Positions 11,615 to 25,100 of a DNA stretch of 64,000 nt are shown here, in pieces (position 1 is the stretch's first letter; each line of letters opens with the position of its first letter). The stretch is taken from contig JH720300.1 in the NCBI GenBank assembly GCA_000231825.2, positions 298,178-362,177 on the forward strand, read 5' to 3'. Source of the DNA: Tetrahymena elliotti 4EA (Eukaryota; Ciliophora; Oligohymenophorea; Hymenostomatida; Tetrahymenidae). The translations under genes and the position numbers were made by a program. Under the pieces are notes generated by a model, which was not told the DNA's origin, made no database searches, and was given only the letters and a program-made list of their open reading frames with translations.

Positions 11615-14600
11615 ATGAAAATTATTTTGATTATTTTGTCTTCAATTTTAAGTTGCTTTTACTGTAAAATTTATTTCTAATTTTTGTTTGTCAACTCTCA
11701 TAAATTACTTATAAAAAAGGTTAATTTTGGTATGAAGTCACTTCAAATTTATAGAATAATTTCAGTAATACAGATGGATGGTCTACTTAAAACACAAATA
11801 GTTGTAATACTAGTATTTGTGATTCTTAGCAAATTTTAGGTGGCTCAAAATGTCTTTAGGATTAATCAGAGGCATCTCAAACATTTTCAAATATACCTTA
11901 ACATTTTATGGTCAAGATTTCATTCACATTGTGGTTTCTTGGTTTGTAAATAAGTGTTTTTTAACTTTTCTTTCATTTTATTTATACTTGATCTTTAAAA
12001 TAAAAAAGAGATCCATCTCTGAATGACCAAGTACATGTTAATCTAGGAAGTTAATCTTAAGTATATAGTGCTACCTTAAGTGGGTAAAACTACTTATGTG
12101 TTAGTAGCTAAGATTAGAAAAAAAGTGTGACAATATCTAAAACAGACTCTAACTCTTCAATAACAGTAACTTTTTTTGGTTAAGTGAGTTATTAGTATGA
12201 TGCTTAAGGCTGGGGAATCAGCGAGTATATTTATAAAATTAAAAAATAGCATGAAAATCATCATTGTTTTATAAAAAATTAGCTTCAGCTTATCAGTTTT
12301 GCTATGTAATCCAACATGTAACCTATGTGATGGTGTAGAAGCTTTCTGTAAATATTTGATATTATTATTTATTTTGTTAATCTAGTAATTTATAGAATCA
12401 AGATTTTATAATATTCTTATGGTTAATTTGGTTTATTTATTTTTTGATTATTTATTAGCTTGTACTTCATGCTGGCCAAATGCAAATTTAGTCATATATC
12501 AAGGAAGTTCAGGTTTTTGCCAATGCAACCCTGGATATTTTTCTGTTACTGGCAACATGCCTTGCTCTAGTCCTCCTTGTTTTGTATGCAATTAATGCGA
12601 TAGTACTTGCTCTACATGTACAGCAGCAGATTAGTATTCTTGTATAACTTGTGCCAATAATTATTATAAATAATATTATGGAGATGATTTAGTCAGTAGT
12701 TCTGACCCAAGGTATCAAAAGTCTTTATGCCAATCTAATTGTTTTGCTCCTAATTACTACAAAGATATCTCTACTTAATCTTGTTTGAAGTGCTCTGATT
12801 CTTGTCTAACCTGTAATGGATAATTAGATTCTAATTGCATTACTTGTGCTACTGGTTTATATTTAGATGGAACATCTTTTGGTAATTGTGTCTCAGAATG
12901 TAGTAGCTCTTATTACAAGGATGATGCAACTATGAAATGCTTGAAGTGTAATTCAAATTGCTTAGAATGTACTCAAAATCAACCCAATTTTTGTAATCAT
13001 CTAAATTTTAATCAAAAAATACTAAATTAATCTCTTTTTCTCAACGAATCTCTAATATATCTAATTATTTCCTTAATTTTAAATCTTTTCAATTTGCAAA
13101 TGTAACCTACATTTTTAAATATAATTTAATAAGAAATAATTACAAACCCAATTTTATTAATCACTTTCAATTTTTGCTTTTTTCAATTAATTTATGTTAT
13201 TTTAACATTTTTAAGAAATCAAACATAAATTATCTTTAGTTATTTAATTAATATAGCTCTTCTCTGAATATTTTTTTTATGTTGAGGGTTTTAAAATTGA
13301 TTTATCAAGCTCTACGAAGTTTTAATAATATATAATTTAATAAAAATAAATCAGCAGGATATTCAATTTTAATTAATTAAAAAGACTTTTGAATTTTAAT
13401 TAAATTGATTTGGTCAATTTTTATAATGTTGTGGAATAATAAAAATTATCCCCTGTTCATTTATTTTCATAAAAAATTTAACTTATAAAAAACATAAATC
13501 AACTGAAAATTTAAGCCTAGCAGAAAAAAATAAATTGAATAGTTAGTTACGTTTAATTCAATTTAATTTTGGGTTAAATAAAAGCTATGTTCTTTATTTA
13601 CAGCATTTAATCAAAAGATTTTTAAAGTGAATAAAGAGCGAGTTTTATTAATTTTAAAAATATTTCTCATATTTTATACAATAAACTTAAAGTTTTAAAA
13701 GCTATGAACTTTAAACAAAAATAAGTTAGAATTTTAAAATTAAATTCTTTGTTTTTCAATTATAAATTTAACAAAAAATACAAATCAATATATTTAATTA
13801 GGTTCTTAATGTGTGAATAATAGTTATTTAACTATTAGTACTGGTTTATGTGTGTCAGATTGTGGTTAAGGATAGTGGGGTAGAAACACAGATTGGTCGT
13901 GTTAATTGTGTGATACATCTTGCTTTACTTGTTCTCAGTCTGCGACCTATTGTACTTCTTGCTCTGGATCTTTGTATTTGTATGATAATAAATGCCTCCT
14001 TGAATGTCCTGAAGGATATTATAAAGAAATAGATAATACTTGCTAACAATGTGATCAAAGTTGCAAAACTTGTAACAATTCAAGTAATTAAGATTGTTTA
14101 AGCTGTTCACCATCTTATGGATATCTCAAAAATGGAATGTGTATTTAATGTCCAGTTTAATTTTTTGGAGATAATACTAATCAAACTTGTTAACCTTGCC
14201 ATTCTACCTGTTACTCTTGTGATGCAGGAACATCAATGGATTGTTTATCTTGTTCTTCTAATTTCTTGTAAAATAGAGAATGTGTACCCATATGTAGCAA
14301 TGGATTTTGGGGTAATAATACAACACATGAATGTGATTAATGTGATCCTAATTGCTTAACATGTTAACCTTATGGTCCAAGTACAAGTTGTTTAAGCTGT
14401 TCTTCACCACTTTTTCTAAAAAATTTTTCATGCATAAATGCTTGCAATCCTGTTGGAGAATATGGTGATTTAAATACAAGGTAATTGATTACCTCAAAAT
14501 ATGAATAAATTATTTAGTAAAAATTTTTAATTTCTTATAAAAAATAGAGAATGCACTCCATGTGATAATATATGCTATACTTGCAGTGATAATAGCAGTT

Positions 14601-17600
14601 GTCTTTCTTGCACAGGGTCACTTTATTTTCATCAAAGCTAGTGCCTTAATGTTTGTCCTCCATCTTTTTATGGACTTAATAATATATGCTAAACAGATTG
14701 CCCTGATGGTATGTATCCTGATAATTCAACAAATTTGTGTAAGCCTTGCAATTCAATTTGCCCTACTTGTATTGGATCATCAATAAGTGAATGTAAATCA
14801 TGTTTACCACCTTATTATTTAGATGGTAATACATGCGTTTTATAGTGTCCTCCAAATAAATACAAGAATGATTAAAGCTAAAAATGTGATCTATGTGACT
14901 TAAGTAATAATAAAGCAATTTTTTAAATAAAAAAATAGAATGAAATTAAACGAATTCAATTACTTTTAAAATTTTTTATTTTAATTATTTAAGCTTGCCT
15001 AACATGTAATGGTGGAACGAATTAAGACTGTGCATCTTGTAGCCCAACATTTTACTTTGGTAATAATTAGTGCTTTAATTCTTGTCCTGCACCATATTTT
15101 AGCTCTACAGTCGATATGTAATGTGTTCTACAATGTCCTGAAGGTTACTGGGGAGATATCAATAGTCCTTAAAGACTTTGCTAGCATTGCCATCCTCAGT
15201 GCTAAATATGTTTTGGTGGTAGTTTAGCCCAATGTACTAAATGCACTACAAATTTCTTTTTATTTCAAAATACTTGTGATAATTGCCCTATTAATTATTT
15301 TCCAAATATCTAAAATAGAAAATGTGAATAATGTTTTCAGACGTAAATTATTTAATCAACTGTATATTAATAATTTTTAAATTAAAATTAAAGTTGCTAA
15401 AGCTGCAATGGACCATCTTCATCGAATTGTTTAAGCTGTAATTAAGGTTATTATTACTTGTAAAATACAAATACTTGCTATAGTATATGTCCTATCCCTT
15501 ACTTTTCTCATTTTACAGAACCAAATTGTTTGCTTTCTTGTCCTGTAAATTATATTAAACCTCTCTATGGCAATATTTAAACAAGAGAATGCGAAATATG
15601 TGATGAATCTTGTCAAAAATGCACAGGTCCTTCAAACTTAAACTGCCTTAGTTGTGCTTCAGGCTATTACAAATATTTACCAAGTAAGCATAATATTTTA
15701 AATAGCTTATTAATTCATTTTTAAACTAAATGAAAAATTTGATCAAAAAAATAAAAAATTTTCTTAAACATTTTTTTTAATTTTATTTTATTATTTTTTA
15801 TTGCCTATTCATAAAAAAAAATACAGCAACTAGAATAAAAAATAATATTTTTTTAGATAACAGTTGTGTTTCATCTTGTCCTAATGGAACATATGAAGAA
15901 ATTTAATCTATGCAGTGTCTTCCTTGTGATAAAACATGTGCAACATGCTATAATGGTACATCTATAAGTTGTTTATCATGCCTTTTACCAAGTGTTCTTT
16001 ATAATAATTAATGTATTTAGGATTGTCCAAACTCTATGTTTAAAGATTTAGATTTAAAATAATGTGTTACAGATTGTACATCAAAATTTCCAAATAAATA
16101 TGCTAATAAGTCTGATATGACTTGCCAATATTGTAATCCTTACTGTTAGCAATGTACAGGGCCACTTAGTACATAATGTAAAACTTGTAAAAATCCTTAT
16201 TTAAAGTTTAATTCATCTTGTATAAGCCAATGTCAATAAGGAACATACTTTGATAGTCAGAAATAAAATAGTAATGACAATGATTGTAAATAATGTAATC
16301 CAGCTTGCTTAACCTGCTATGGTTCTTCAAGCAATGACTGCATTACTTGTAACTCTAATTTTTACAGTTTAGTTAATAATGGATCTACTTAATGCCTTTC
16401 TGATTGTCCAAATCTTTATGTTAAAGATCCATAAAAGATGAATTGTTCAGTCTGTCCATAATAAACATTCTATTATTTAGGATAATGTTAGAGTAAAATT
16501 AAAATTAAATGTTTGTTTTTTAATTCTAAATTATATAATAGAATGCCATTATTCATGTAAATCTTGCTTTGGTTCTTTTTAAAATTAATGTTTATCCTGC
16601 TAGAATACAAGGGGAAACGATTCCTCAAGCAACCCTTTAAATGGTATTTGCTCCTGCAAATCTGGATATTTAGAAGCATATTAGAGTGAGTGCGAAGAAG
16701 CTCCTAAAAAAGTAACTTCTATCATGGAAGCAACTTAAGCTCTTGCAATATCAGGAACATCAGCATCAATATTAATTGGAATAATTGGAAGAAATATGTT
16801 TTTTATTTACAACATCCTAGAGTCAGCTCAATTTATAAGCTTTTTGAGATATGTTAACATAAATTACCCTCTGAATTTATAAAGCATTTTGAATGATTTG
16901 TATTTATCTTAAATTTCAAGTATTATCAACTTAAATTCTGATCCTACAATCAACACCAACAACCAAACTAGCAGTTAAAATTCAGTAACCCACCCAATCA
17001 AATCTTTTTAAAAACATTTAATTTATTTTTTTTATTGTAGACTTAATAAAGAATTCTTGAATGGAACTCCTTTGAAAGTGGAGATTTTATATTTGAAGTA
17101 AATGGTAAAAATTAACCTTTATGGAAGAGCTTTTTCTTTTTGATTCTTCTAAATGTTCTTTCTTGGGTTTTAATTTTTGGATTATATGTTTTAGCTACAA
17201 AATGGAAAATAAAATATAATTAAGCATATTTGATTGAAAAAATTAGATGTTGGACAAGCTACAGTTTACCAGTTTAGATTTTTTTAAGGACATCTATGGA
17301 GGCTATATTCTTCATAGTTTTATGTTTTAAGCAGGCTAATTAAATATCAATAATTGACTGGATATTCTGTTTATATTTTCTGATTCTATTAATATCAATT
17401 ATAATAATTATGTTCTATCAAAGTTGGTAGCCAATCAAATTAGATGAAAAAAATTAACCTGTTGTAGTGATTATCAAATTAAAGAAAAATAAAGTAAGTG
17501 ATGAGTAAACATAGACTGAAAACAATTATCAAACTTACCCTCATCCTTTTAGAACTCTATGGTAATTCACTAAGTTGGATAAGATTTCTAGAAACTACTT

Positions 17601-19503
17601 TTTAATAAACTTGATTTCTAAAATATTCATAGTAGTTTTTATTATTTAGTTTATTGAAAACCCTCCAAAATAAATTTTATCAATAGCAATAGTTAAAACC
17701 TTATACTTTATGATTATCCTAGTTAATAGACCAATGGTTAACTTCTAATTTAATTTTTTTACTATTTTTAATGAAATATTATTATCAGTTATTTGCTATT
17801 TAGTTTATTTTTGCTCCACAAGTTCTAATTCTAGTTAAAATAGCTATGGATATGCAATATTAATAATATTGTTTGTATTATTTCTAATTAATCTAGTTGG
17901 TTCACTAATAACATTAGTAATTCTGCTTAAGGGATTTTTAAATTAATATATTAGTAAAAATAAAAATTAATAATAATAGCAGGATCTTTCATAAAACTAA
18001 TCTGTTATTCTATCTTAAGATAAATCTTAACAAATAGATATACTTAATGATGATTAAAAATTAAGATAAAAAAAATTATCTCATAATTTTATTGATAATT
18101 CGTCAACTATCTAGATTTAAAGAGACATCTTTGATGATTTTGATTAATCAAAGACAATCAATAATCAAACTTTGTATTAGTATGATTATGAAAATCCTTT
18201 TTAGTTCTTAGATTTATCTTGTTAAGATATATAAAATAATCAAAAATCAAAAAGATTAAGGCAGAATAGCCCAAATTCCAATAAATTTTAGCTTGAAAAT
18301 ATTAAATCAACAATATAAATAAACAAAGAAGAAGATTAAAAAAAAGATTTTTATCCTTTATCTAAAATTGACAATAAAGATGAATATTTAAGCTAAAATG
18401 AAATCGATATAAATAAACATAGTTAAAATATTGAAAATTGCAAAAATAAAGTATTAAAATAGGGTGTTGATCAATAAGATTAATATTAAAATGAATAGTT
18501 ATCATTGAATTAAGAAATACAACTAAACCGATAAAATTAATAAGCTGACTTTCAAAAAGATGAATTAAAAAATTAAAATTTTGAAGATTAAATAGAGGAC
18601 AGAGATCAATTTAAAGAAGAAGAGTAAATTGATATGTGTGAGCAAACGGTTATCACTCAATTTGTATGTTATACACCTACATAAATTAATTATACAATAA
18701 CAAATCATGATATCAATAATACAATTGAAAATGATAATAATTCCATCCATTCCGAATTACCTTAATTTGGATCTCCACCAAAAAAACCAGGTTTTAAAAA
18801 TACAAAAAATATAGATAAAAAATAGAAACATAGTGATATCGAAGAATTAAATTTATAAATGTCAAGTAAATCTTACAAAGTAAAAAAAGGATAAAAAGAA
18901 TAACAAATGAAATTAATTAACAATGAAGGAAATGAATATGATAAAGCATAAGATTTTTAAACTTAAAATTAATAGGAAATGAATTAATAGGTATCTAATT
19001 AAGTAATATCAAAAGAATAAGTTAAATAAGAAGAAAAAAGAGATGCTCAAGTTAAAAAAATGGAAGACTTTTTAGATTCAGATTTAAAATCTATTAACAA
19101 ATCTCCTTTATTTTAAGCAGAATCTCATTTTTAAATAAAATAAGATTAAAAAAACTGTAGAAATGTTTAAAAAGTTGAAGATTTCAAGAATGATGATTTA
19201 TAACAATTTAATAAACCACCTCTTAATGAATAATTCTAATAATTATAAATTAAATATGATCAAAAGTAAGATATTGAAACAGAGGAAAATATAGAGATTA
19301 TAAATGTTTAACAACAAAAAGCTACTGATAACTCTTCATTTATCAATTAATTAACTAAAAATAAATCAAGAAAAAATAAAGTTATTCAAGAAAAGCAAAA
19401 TAGGGGACATAATAAGCCTTTTGATAAAAATGAGAAAGCTTCATTTTTGAATGAAATTTTGTAATAGAAAAAAAATTAACAAATTTAACCCACATTTAAT
19501 TGA
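11615..19503 (+). CDS. Giant cysteine-rich multi-pass membrane protein, paralogue 2
   Basis: About 2,100 residues. Exon 1 (11615-11663) is a signal peptide (MKIILIILSSILSCFY). A 56-nt intron (11664-11719) joins it to CQFWYEVTSNLQ and the N-terminal domain (NTDGWS, ILGGSKCL). Cysteine-rich repeats extend from about 12305 to 16680 and align repeat-for-repeat with paralogue 1; for example both have a WGRNTDWSCQLCD repeat just after the big intron. The membrane block (about 16730-17960) has IGIIGRNMFFIYNILES, a LWKSFFFLILLN span, PHPFRTLWQFTKLDKISRNY and the motif NRPMVN...TIFNEI. A long Asp/Lys/Asn/Gln-rich tail ends KASFLNEIL... at TGA 19501-19503. The start was chosen because this ATG gives the only clean signal peptide. 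Most similar to paralogue 1, so probably a tandem duplicate. Confidence 0.85.
12993..13801 (+). other. Over-sized intron (809 nt) of paralogue 2
   Basis: GT...AG intron (gtaatc...aattag) at the same phase-1 Cys codon as the large introns in the other two copies. The flanking exons read NQPNF-C-SQCVNN. It contains many TGA codons in all frames; I see no internal gene. Confidence 0.7.
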
Positions 19504-19910
19504 TTCTTTATTAAATATTAAGTTATTGTTTTACTCCTCATAATAAAATATAAATTTATTTTGACACTTTACATTTTAGTTAATATCTTTTTCAACAATT
19601 TAAGGTAGTTATTTCAACAAAATAATACTTTTTAAAAATTGTGCAAATTTATTTTCATAAATATTTTTTAAATGTTGGAAAAACTTTATAAAGTTGTTTA
19701 TTATATCAAATATTTAATTCTGAATTAAAATATTGAAAAAAATAACATGATTATGTGCTCTGAACATATACACTACATTTAAAACTAATTTAATTTATGT
19801 ATGTTGAATTCATGCATATTTTCAAATAAAATTAAAAATAGAAGAATTAATTAATAGCAATATAAAAATATATCTAAAAAGACAATTGAAGAAAAATTTT
19901 TCTTTCAAGA
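19504..19910. other. Intergenic spacer
   Basis: About 0.4 kb, AT-rich, between two plus-strand genes. No open frame or repeat of note. Confidence 0.5.
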
Positions 19911-21672
19911 ATGATATCCGAAAAAATAATAGAATAAAATATTTAATAATAGACTACAAATTAACCTAAATAAAATTTATAACCAGATAAATTTTAGTAA
20001 AGAGTAATAGAATTACTTAAACAAAAATACAAAGATCTAAAAGAAATAAAATTCACATAAGTAAATGACCATGGAATATTCTTAGAGTCAGGATCATCGG
20101 TTTTTAGAGTAAATATCTTTATAGATTAAATTGTTTCTCCTATTGAAGAGTTAAAAAAAGAACATTTGAGATTCATTGATAATCTCAAGCTAAAAACTAT
20201 CGAATTTATAAATACTAAAGTTTATTTTCTTCCAGAAAATGCTGAAGCTGATAAATTAGAATTTTGTATCTTAGAAATGGAAGATTAAGAAAGTAATTTT
20301 GATTAAAGAATATTTGGATATAAAAAAGATTAATTAATTAGGAAAAATATTGAGTAAGATTGGTGAAATGGTAAAATTTTATTTTTATTATTTGTATTTA
20401 CTTTATTAAACAAAGCTTTAGCTAGATGAAAAATGGAAAATAGAGTATTCTGACTTGCAGAATTTTTCCAGTTAAATTGATAAAAAAGAGTTGGATTACA
20501 TTTACTTTGAATTAAAACAAGCAAAAAAAATGTTTATTCAGAAGAATATACTTCAAGTTGAGCTAATGTATTTTCTAATTTTAGATCAAAATATGTTTTT
20601 TTAATATTAAAAATGATAAAATTAAGAGATCCCTAATTATCAGAAGAAGGAATTAAATTGTTTTTCTATTCAATTTCTAAATTAGGTGTTTTCAAAGGCC
20701 TTAAAATAAGATTAAGGTATCTTTTTTAATTTATTCTAACTGCTACACATTCTTATTCTATTTAAAGCAAAATTAATTTCACAAATGAAATGATTAAAAA
20801 ATTCTCAGAGAATATTGAAGAACTAGGTTTTTTATAAAAATTTCATCTATTTATTAAGTAAAAATTTTCTTTTTTTCAGAAAAATCAATTTATTTAAATT
20901 AAACTTTTTTATTAGAGATAACAATATCTAAGATGACCAAATTAAGGAAATAACTCAAAGCGTTGAAAAACTTAATCTTTTAGATTAATTGAATATTGCC
21001 ATCTGGTAAATAAAATAAGATTTCAAAATATTGAGTATTTTTATTTATTAAAGGGGAAATGAAGTTAAAAATGAGAGCATGTTTTATATTCTCGAATCAG
21101 CTTAAAAATTAAAGAAATTAAAAAAACTTAACTTAAAAATTAGGTAAAAAGCAAATTTCACTCAAAATACACTTTAAATTTTAAATAAAATTAGATGGAA
21201 ATCAGAAATAGATGATTTAGGCGCTTAGAACTTAAAATTCTAATTACCAATGTTTGTGAACTTGAGAATTCTCCTCCTTAATTTATAGTAAGTAATATTA
21301 TTTTTATGCAAGAAATTATTAATGATCAACGTATAGTGGAAACTTTATCACTGGTGAAGGTTTAGTTTACATAGCAAAAGGATTAAAGTACATGCCTGAT
21401 TTAAATTACTTGATTCTGTATCTTGTGTAAGTCTTAATTATAAAAATGTTTTCTAATTTTTTTTTTTGACTTTTAGGGATAATTAAATTACTTCAAATGT
21501 CGAAGTTATTTATTTAAGAAATTCTATTCAAAAAATGAAAAGACTTTGTAGTTTCTAATTTATTTGTAATTTTAAATTTATTTCAAATTAATATTGTTAT
21601 TTATATAAATAAAAATTATTTTAAAATAAAAAGATTGATATTTTAAAATTAATGTTAACTACTTTAATTTGA
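19911..21672 (+). CDS. Leucine-rich-repeat (RNI-like) protein, many small introns
   Basis: Starts at ATG 19911; the first ~140 codons are open to about 20355 and show no known domain. Beyond that, short exons each resemble an irregular leucine-rich repeat, with endings such as LGFLQKFHLFI, LNLLDQLNIAI, LKKLKKLNLKI and LRILLLNL. The clearest repeat is NFITGEGLVYIAKGL followed by MPDLNYLILYL (about 21330-21425). Introns include a 49-nt GT...AG intron near 21289 and an apparently 22-nt one at 20858-20879. The last frame ends at TGA 21670-21672. Such RNI-like repeat proteins are numerous in Tetrahymena and probably bind proteins. The exon model around 20350-20620 is uncertain, and one frame may be broken there, so a pseudogene cannot be excluded. 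Convergent with the SecA-like gene. Confidence 0.5.
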
Positions 21673-22195
21673 GAACAAAATAAATGTCTTTTGCCAAAAA
21701 AGAAAAATAGAAAGATCAATTGATGTGATAGTGAAAATAATTAAAAAAATTATTTAATATGTTAATTTGTCATAGGAACTCCAAAACTTTTTTCAAAAAA
21801 AATTAATCACTAATTATGCAATTTTCAAAATTTAAAGTTTAATAAAAATATTATTTGTTTTTTAAGATTTCAATCATCTCTTTACTCAAATTAATAAATA
21901 AATGAATGGTCTTTCTTGAGATTTTATGTTAAATATAAAAGATATATAATTTTGTTTTTGATTAAATAATATGTTTTTTATTTTAATTTTTTAGTTTTAT
22001 CAGAATACCTTCCAAAATAATTAATTTTTTTTTAATCTTTCTTAAACTTTAATATTTTTTAAGAAGATACAAGTGTGAAAAATGGAAATAAAAGACATTT
22101 AGCAGGGCAATAAGCTTCTGCGATAAAATACTAAAGATATTTAGATTTTCAAATAATTATCTAGTTTTTGAAATACATATTAATTTCTAATATTT
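21673..22195. other. Convergent 3' spacer
   Basis: About 0.5 kb between the ends of two convergent genes, with long T and A runs and no coding signal. Confidence 0.5.
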
Positions 22196-25100
22196 TCATT
22201 TTAATTAACTTTATTATAAGCCATTTCCTTAGTGATCAACTTTGGTTAAATGATCACAAACTATTTATAATACTTAACATAATCCTTTGTTTTCTTTTTC
22301 TTAGTTTTAGTAAGGAGTAGATCTTTTTTGAATTGAATTTTATATAAGTGAAGATATTTAATTTTAAAGAACACCAAAAATTTCAGAAAGAGTAGGCTAG
22401 ATTTTATCTTAACTAATAGATTGATGTTTTTTGATAAAATATTTTGAAACTAGATTAAAAATGTTATCAATAACATTTTAATCTTCAGTAATGAGAAATT
22501 CTGGTACAATCAATTGAGCATATTAGGCTAATTCATCCAAGCAGATTCTTTAATTTTATTTTACATTTTCATAAAGATTGGAAAGTAAATTCATTATTTA
22601 GGTTAATTGAAAATCTCCATTGGCTCCATCTGTAGATAAGAATTTATTAGCAATTGATTTTATGAATATTTCTTACAAGAAATTTTTATTAACATTTTGA
22701 ATAACATATTTATAGGCTTTAACAAAGAAATTTATTAAAGATTAGGATATCACTTCTTTAAAATTGCCTTGGTTTTTGCTTTATAAAATTGAATTACAAA
22801 TTTCTTTTACTTCTTTGATGATAAAATCTGAATGAAGTAGTAACATTGAATAATTATGAGTTTCTTAGAAGACTAATTTTAAAAGATCTTAGCTAACATT
22901 TTAATTGATGAGTGAAACAAGTTCAAAAAATATTTATTAGATAGATGAATCTTAGTTAATTAATTCTTAGGCCTATTTAATAATGGTAGGATACATTTAT
23001 TACACATCTTTAACAATATTAACAACGACTCTTACAGATTTATACTTTTTTTATGCTACTTCAACTAATTAAAATATTTAAGCACAGGAGTCAAAGGTAG
23101 TTTACTTGACTAAATCAAAAAATCGAGGTACTTCTTAAATTTAATTGACATTTTTTAAGCATTTTATTCCTGTTATGAATTTAGGTAGGGCATATATACA
23201 CATATTTATTACTTTGTCAGAAAAATATTTTGTAAAATCGATTTCTTCGCCAATCACTAAATGTTTAACACCTTAAATTAAATCTTAAATACCTCCTCGA
23301 ACAAGAGGAATAGATAATTGATTAAAAGGAGTTTCTAGTAGCAAGAATCCAACGCCGATTTGAACAGCTCCGAAAATTAAAATGCCAAAAGGCTTTAAAA
23401 AACCATAATCATCCTTTTCTTTAACAATTAATACTTAATTTAAGTTGTTCGTAGCAAATTCTTCAATAGTCTTTTGGCTGATTTAGTTTAATTTTTCAAC
23501 TTTTTAGTTTTCTTCTGGCTCAAATTCTTAATTTTAACCTTAATAGGTATTTTTTTCTTCTTCTAAAGATTGATTTTTAACAAATTCTTTCAAACCTATC
23601 ACCTTATAGCTACATTATTTATTTTCTGAGATACATTTAGAGAGCACTTCTCCATTATACTTGCTTACTTAACTTATAAGTTATGAAAGCATTTTCTCTT
23701 CTTTAAACTTTTTAATACTTCCTGAATTTAATAGCTTTTCTTACTGATTTTCAATATTTTTCTCATATTAATCTAATTAAAACATCTATTGATCCTAAGA
23801 TTAAAACAACATAGATTGTTTTAAATATTCATGCTAATCTTGCACATTTTTGTTTATGTTTTATATTTAACTTTGAATGACGCTCTATTGGATTGCTTCT
23901 TAATACTCATCACAGTTTTTCAGAATGCTCTCTATTTTTGATTGACCTTCCCTGGCCTCTTCCAAATTTCCACCTAAAATGTTTAAAATATCAGCTAATT
24001 ACTGGGCTTATATATTGCTTTGTTCCTACTTTATAACTTCTTAACAAATAATAGAAGCCTCTTTCTTTTTACCCTATCGTATTAAGGAAGTGCATCTACT
24101 TTCAAGAGATTAGCTTTGAATTAATGTTTTATCTTTTAGTCGAGCCTTCATCTCTTCAATAAATTTATTAAATTCTGCTTGTCTAATCTGAGTATTCATT
24201 TCCAAGAATATCCCCCAGAATTGTTCTTCTTGTTACATTAAAATTGGCCCTTCTTCTCCTTAGGTAAAACTTAGAAGTGTTTAGCTGAACTTCCAAAACA
24301 TTTCATCATTCTCATAAAATACTTTCATTTTTTAGCTTTATTAGGTGCATACTTATCCATCATAAATATCTCTTAATTCCTAAATATCTTAATTCTCATT
24401 GTAGATTAATTTTGGCATCATTTTATCAATTAGTGAGCAAACTATCATTTATGCTGAACCGTTTTACCCACATCTGCCTGCTCTTCCAAAAGCCTAGTAA
24501 TCAATTCTCCTATTCTTTGGTAGAAATGTCAAAATAACATGTAAACCACCTTATTTGTTATGAAAAAAAATTTTATGAATTTAAATTTGAAGATAAATGA
24601 TTATTATTTTACCCATTTAGTTTAATCGATTTGAAATTTTGAAGTCTGTTCCTCTTCCAGCAATATTAGTACTTACAATAATACAAAATGAGTCTATTTC
24701 ATAATTAATTTGTTCAGAACCACTGTAATATTCAATAACTTAATACTTTTTTTATTTGAATTCCCAAGCTTAATTCTTTGCCTACCTCTCATTTTGATAG
24801 ATGAGCAGGCAAGGTCTATTTTATTTTTTAAGCTCATCAATCTATTATTGAATAGCCATTTTGTACATTTAAATGTTCTGATAGACTTAAGATTTCATTA
24901 TTTAAAGTTTGCATGGAGTAAAAGGAGGTACTTCATATGCATCTATATTATAAAAGCTTTCTAATATTTAAACAGATTTATCTGTCCCAAGAGTTCCTGT
25001 TAATCCAATTATATTTGATTTGTAAAGCTTAAACATGTATAGATGGGATACAAAGTTTACCTAAAGAGTTATAGGGCTAATTGAAAGGCCCTCCTTAAGC

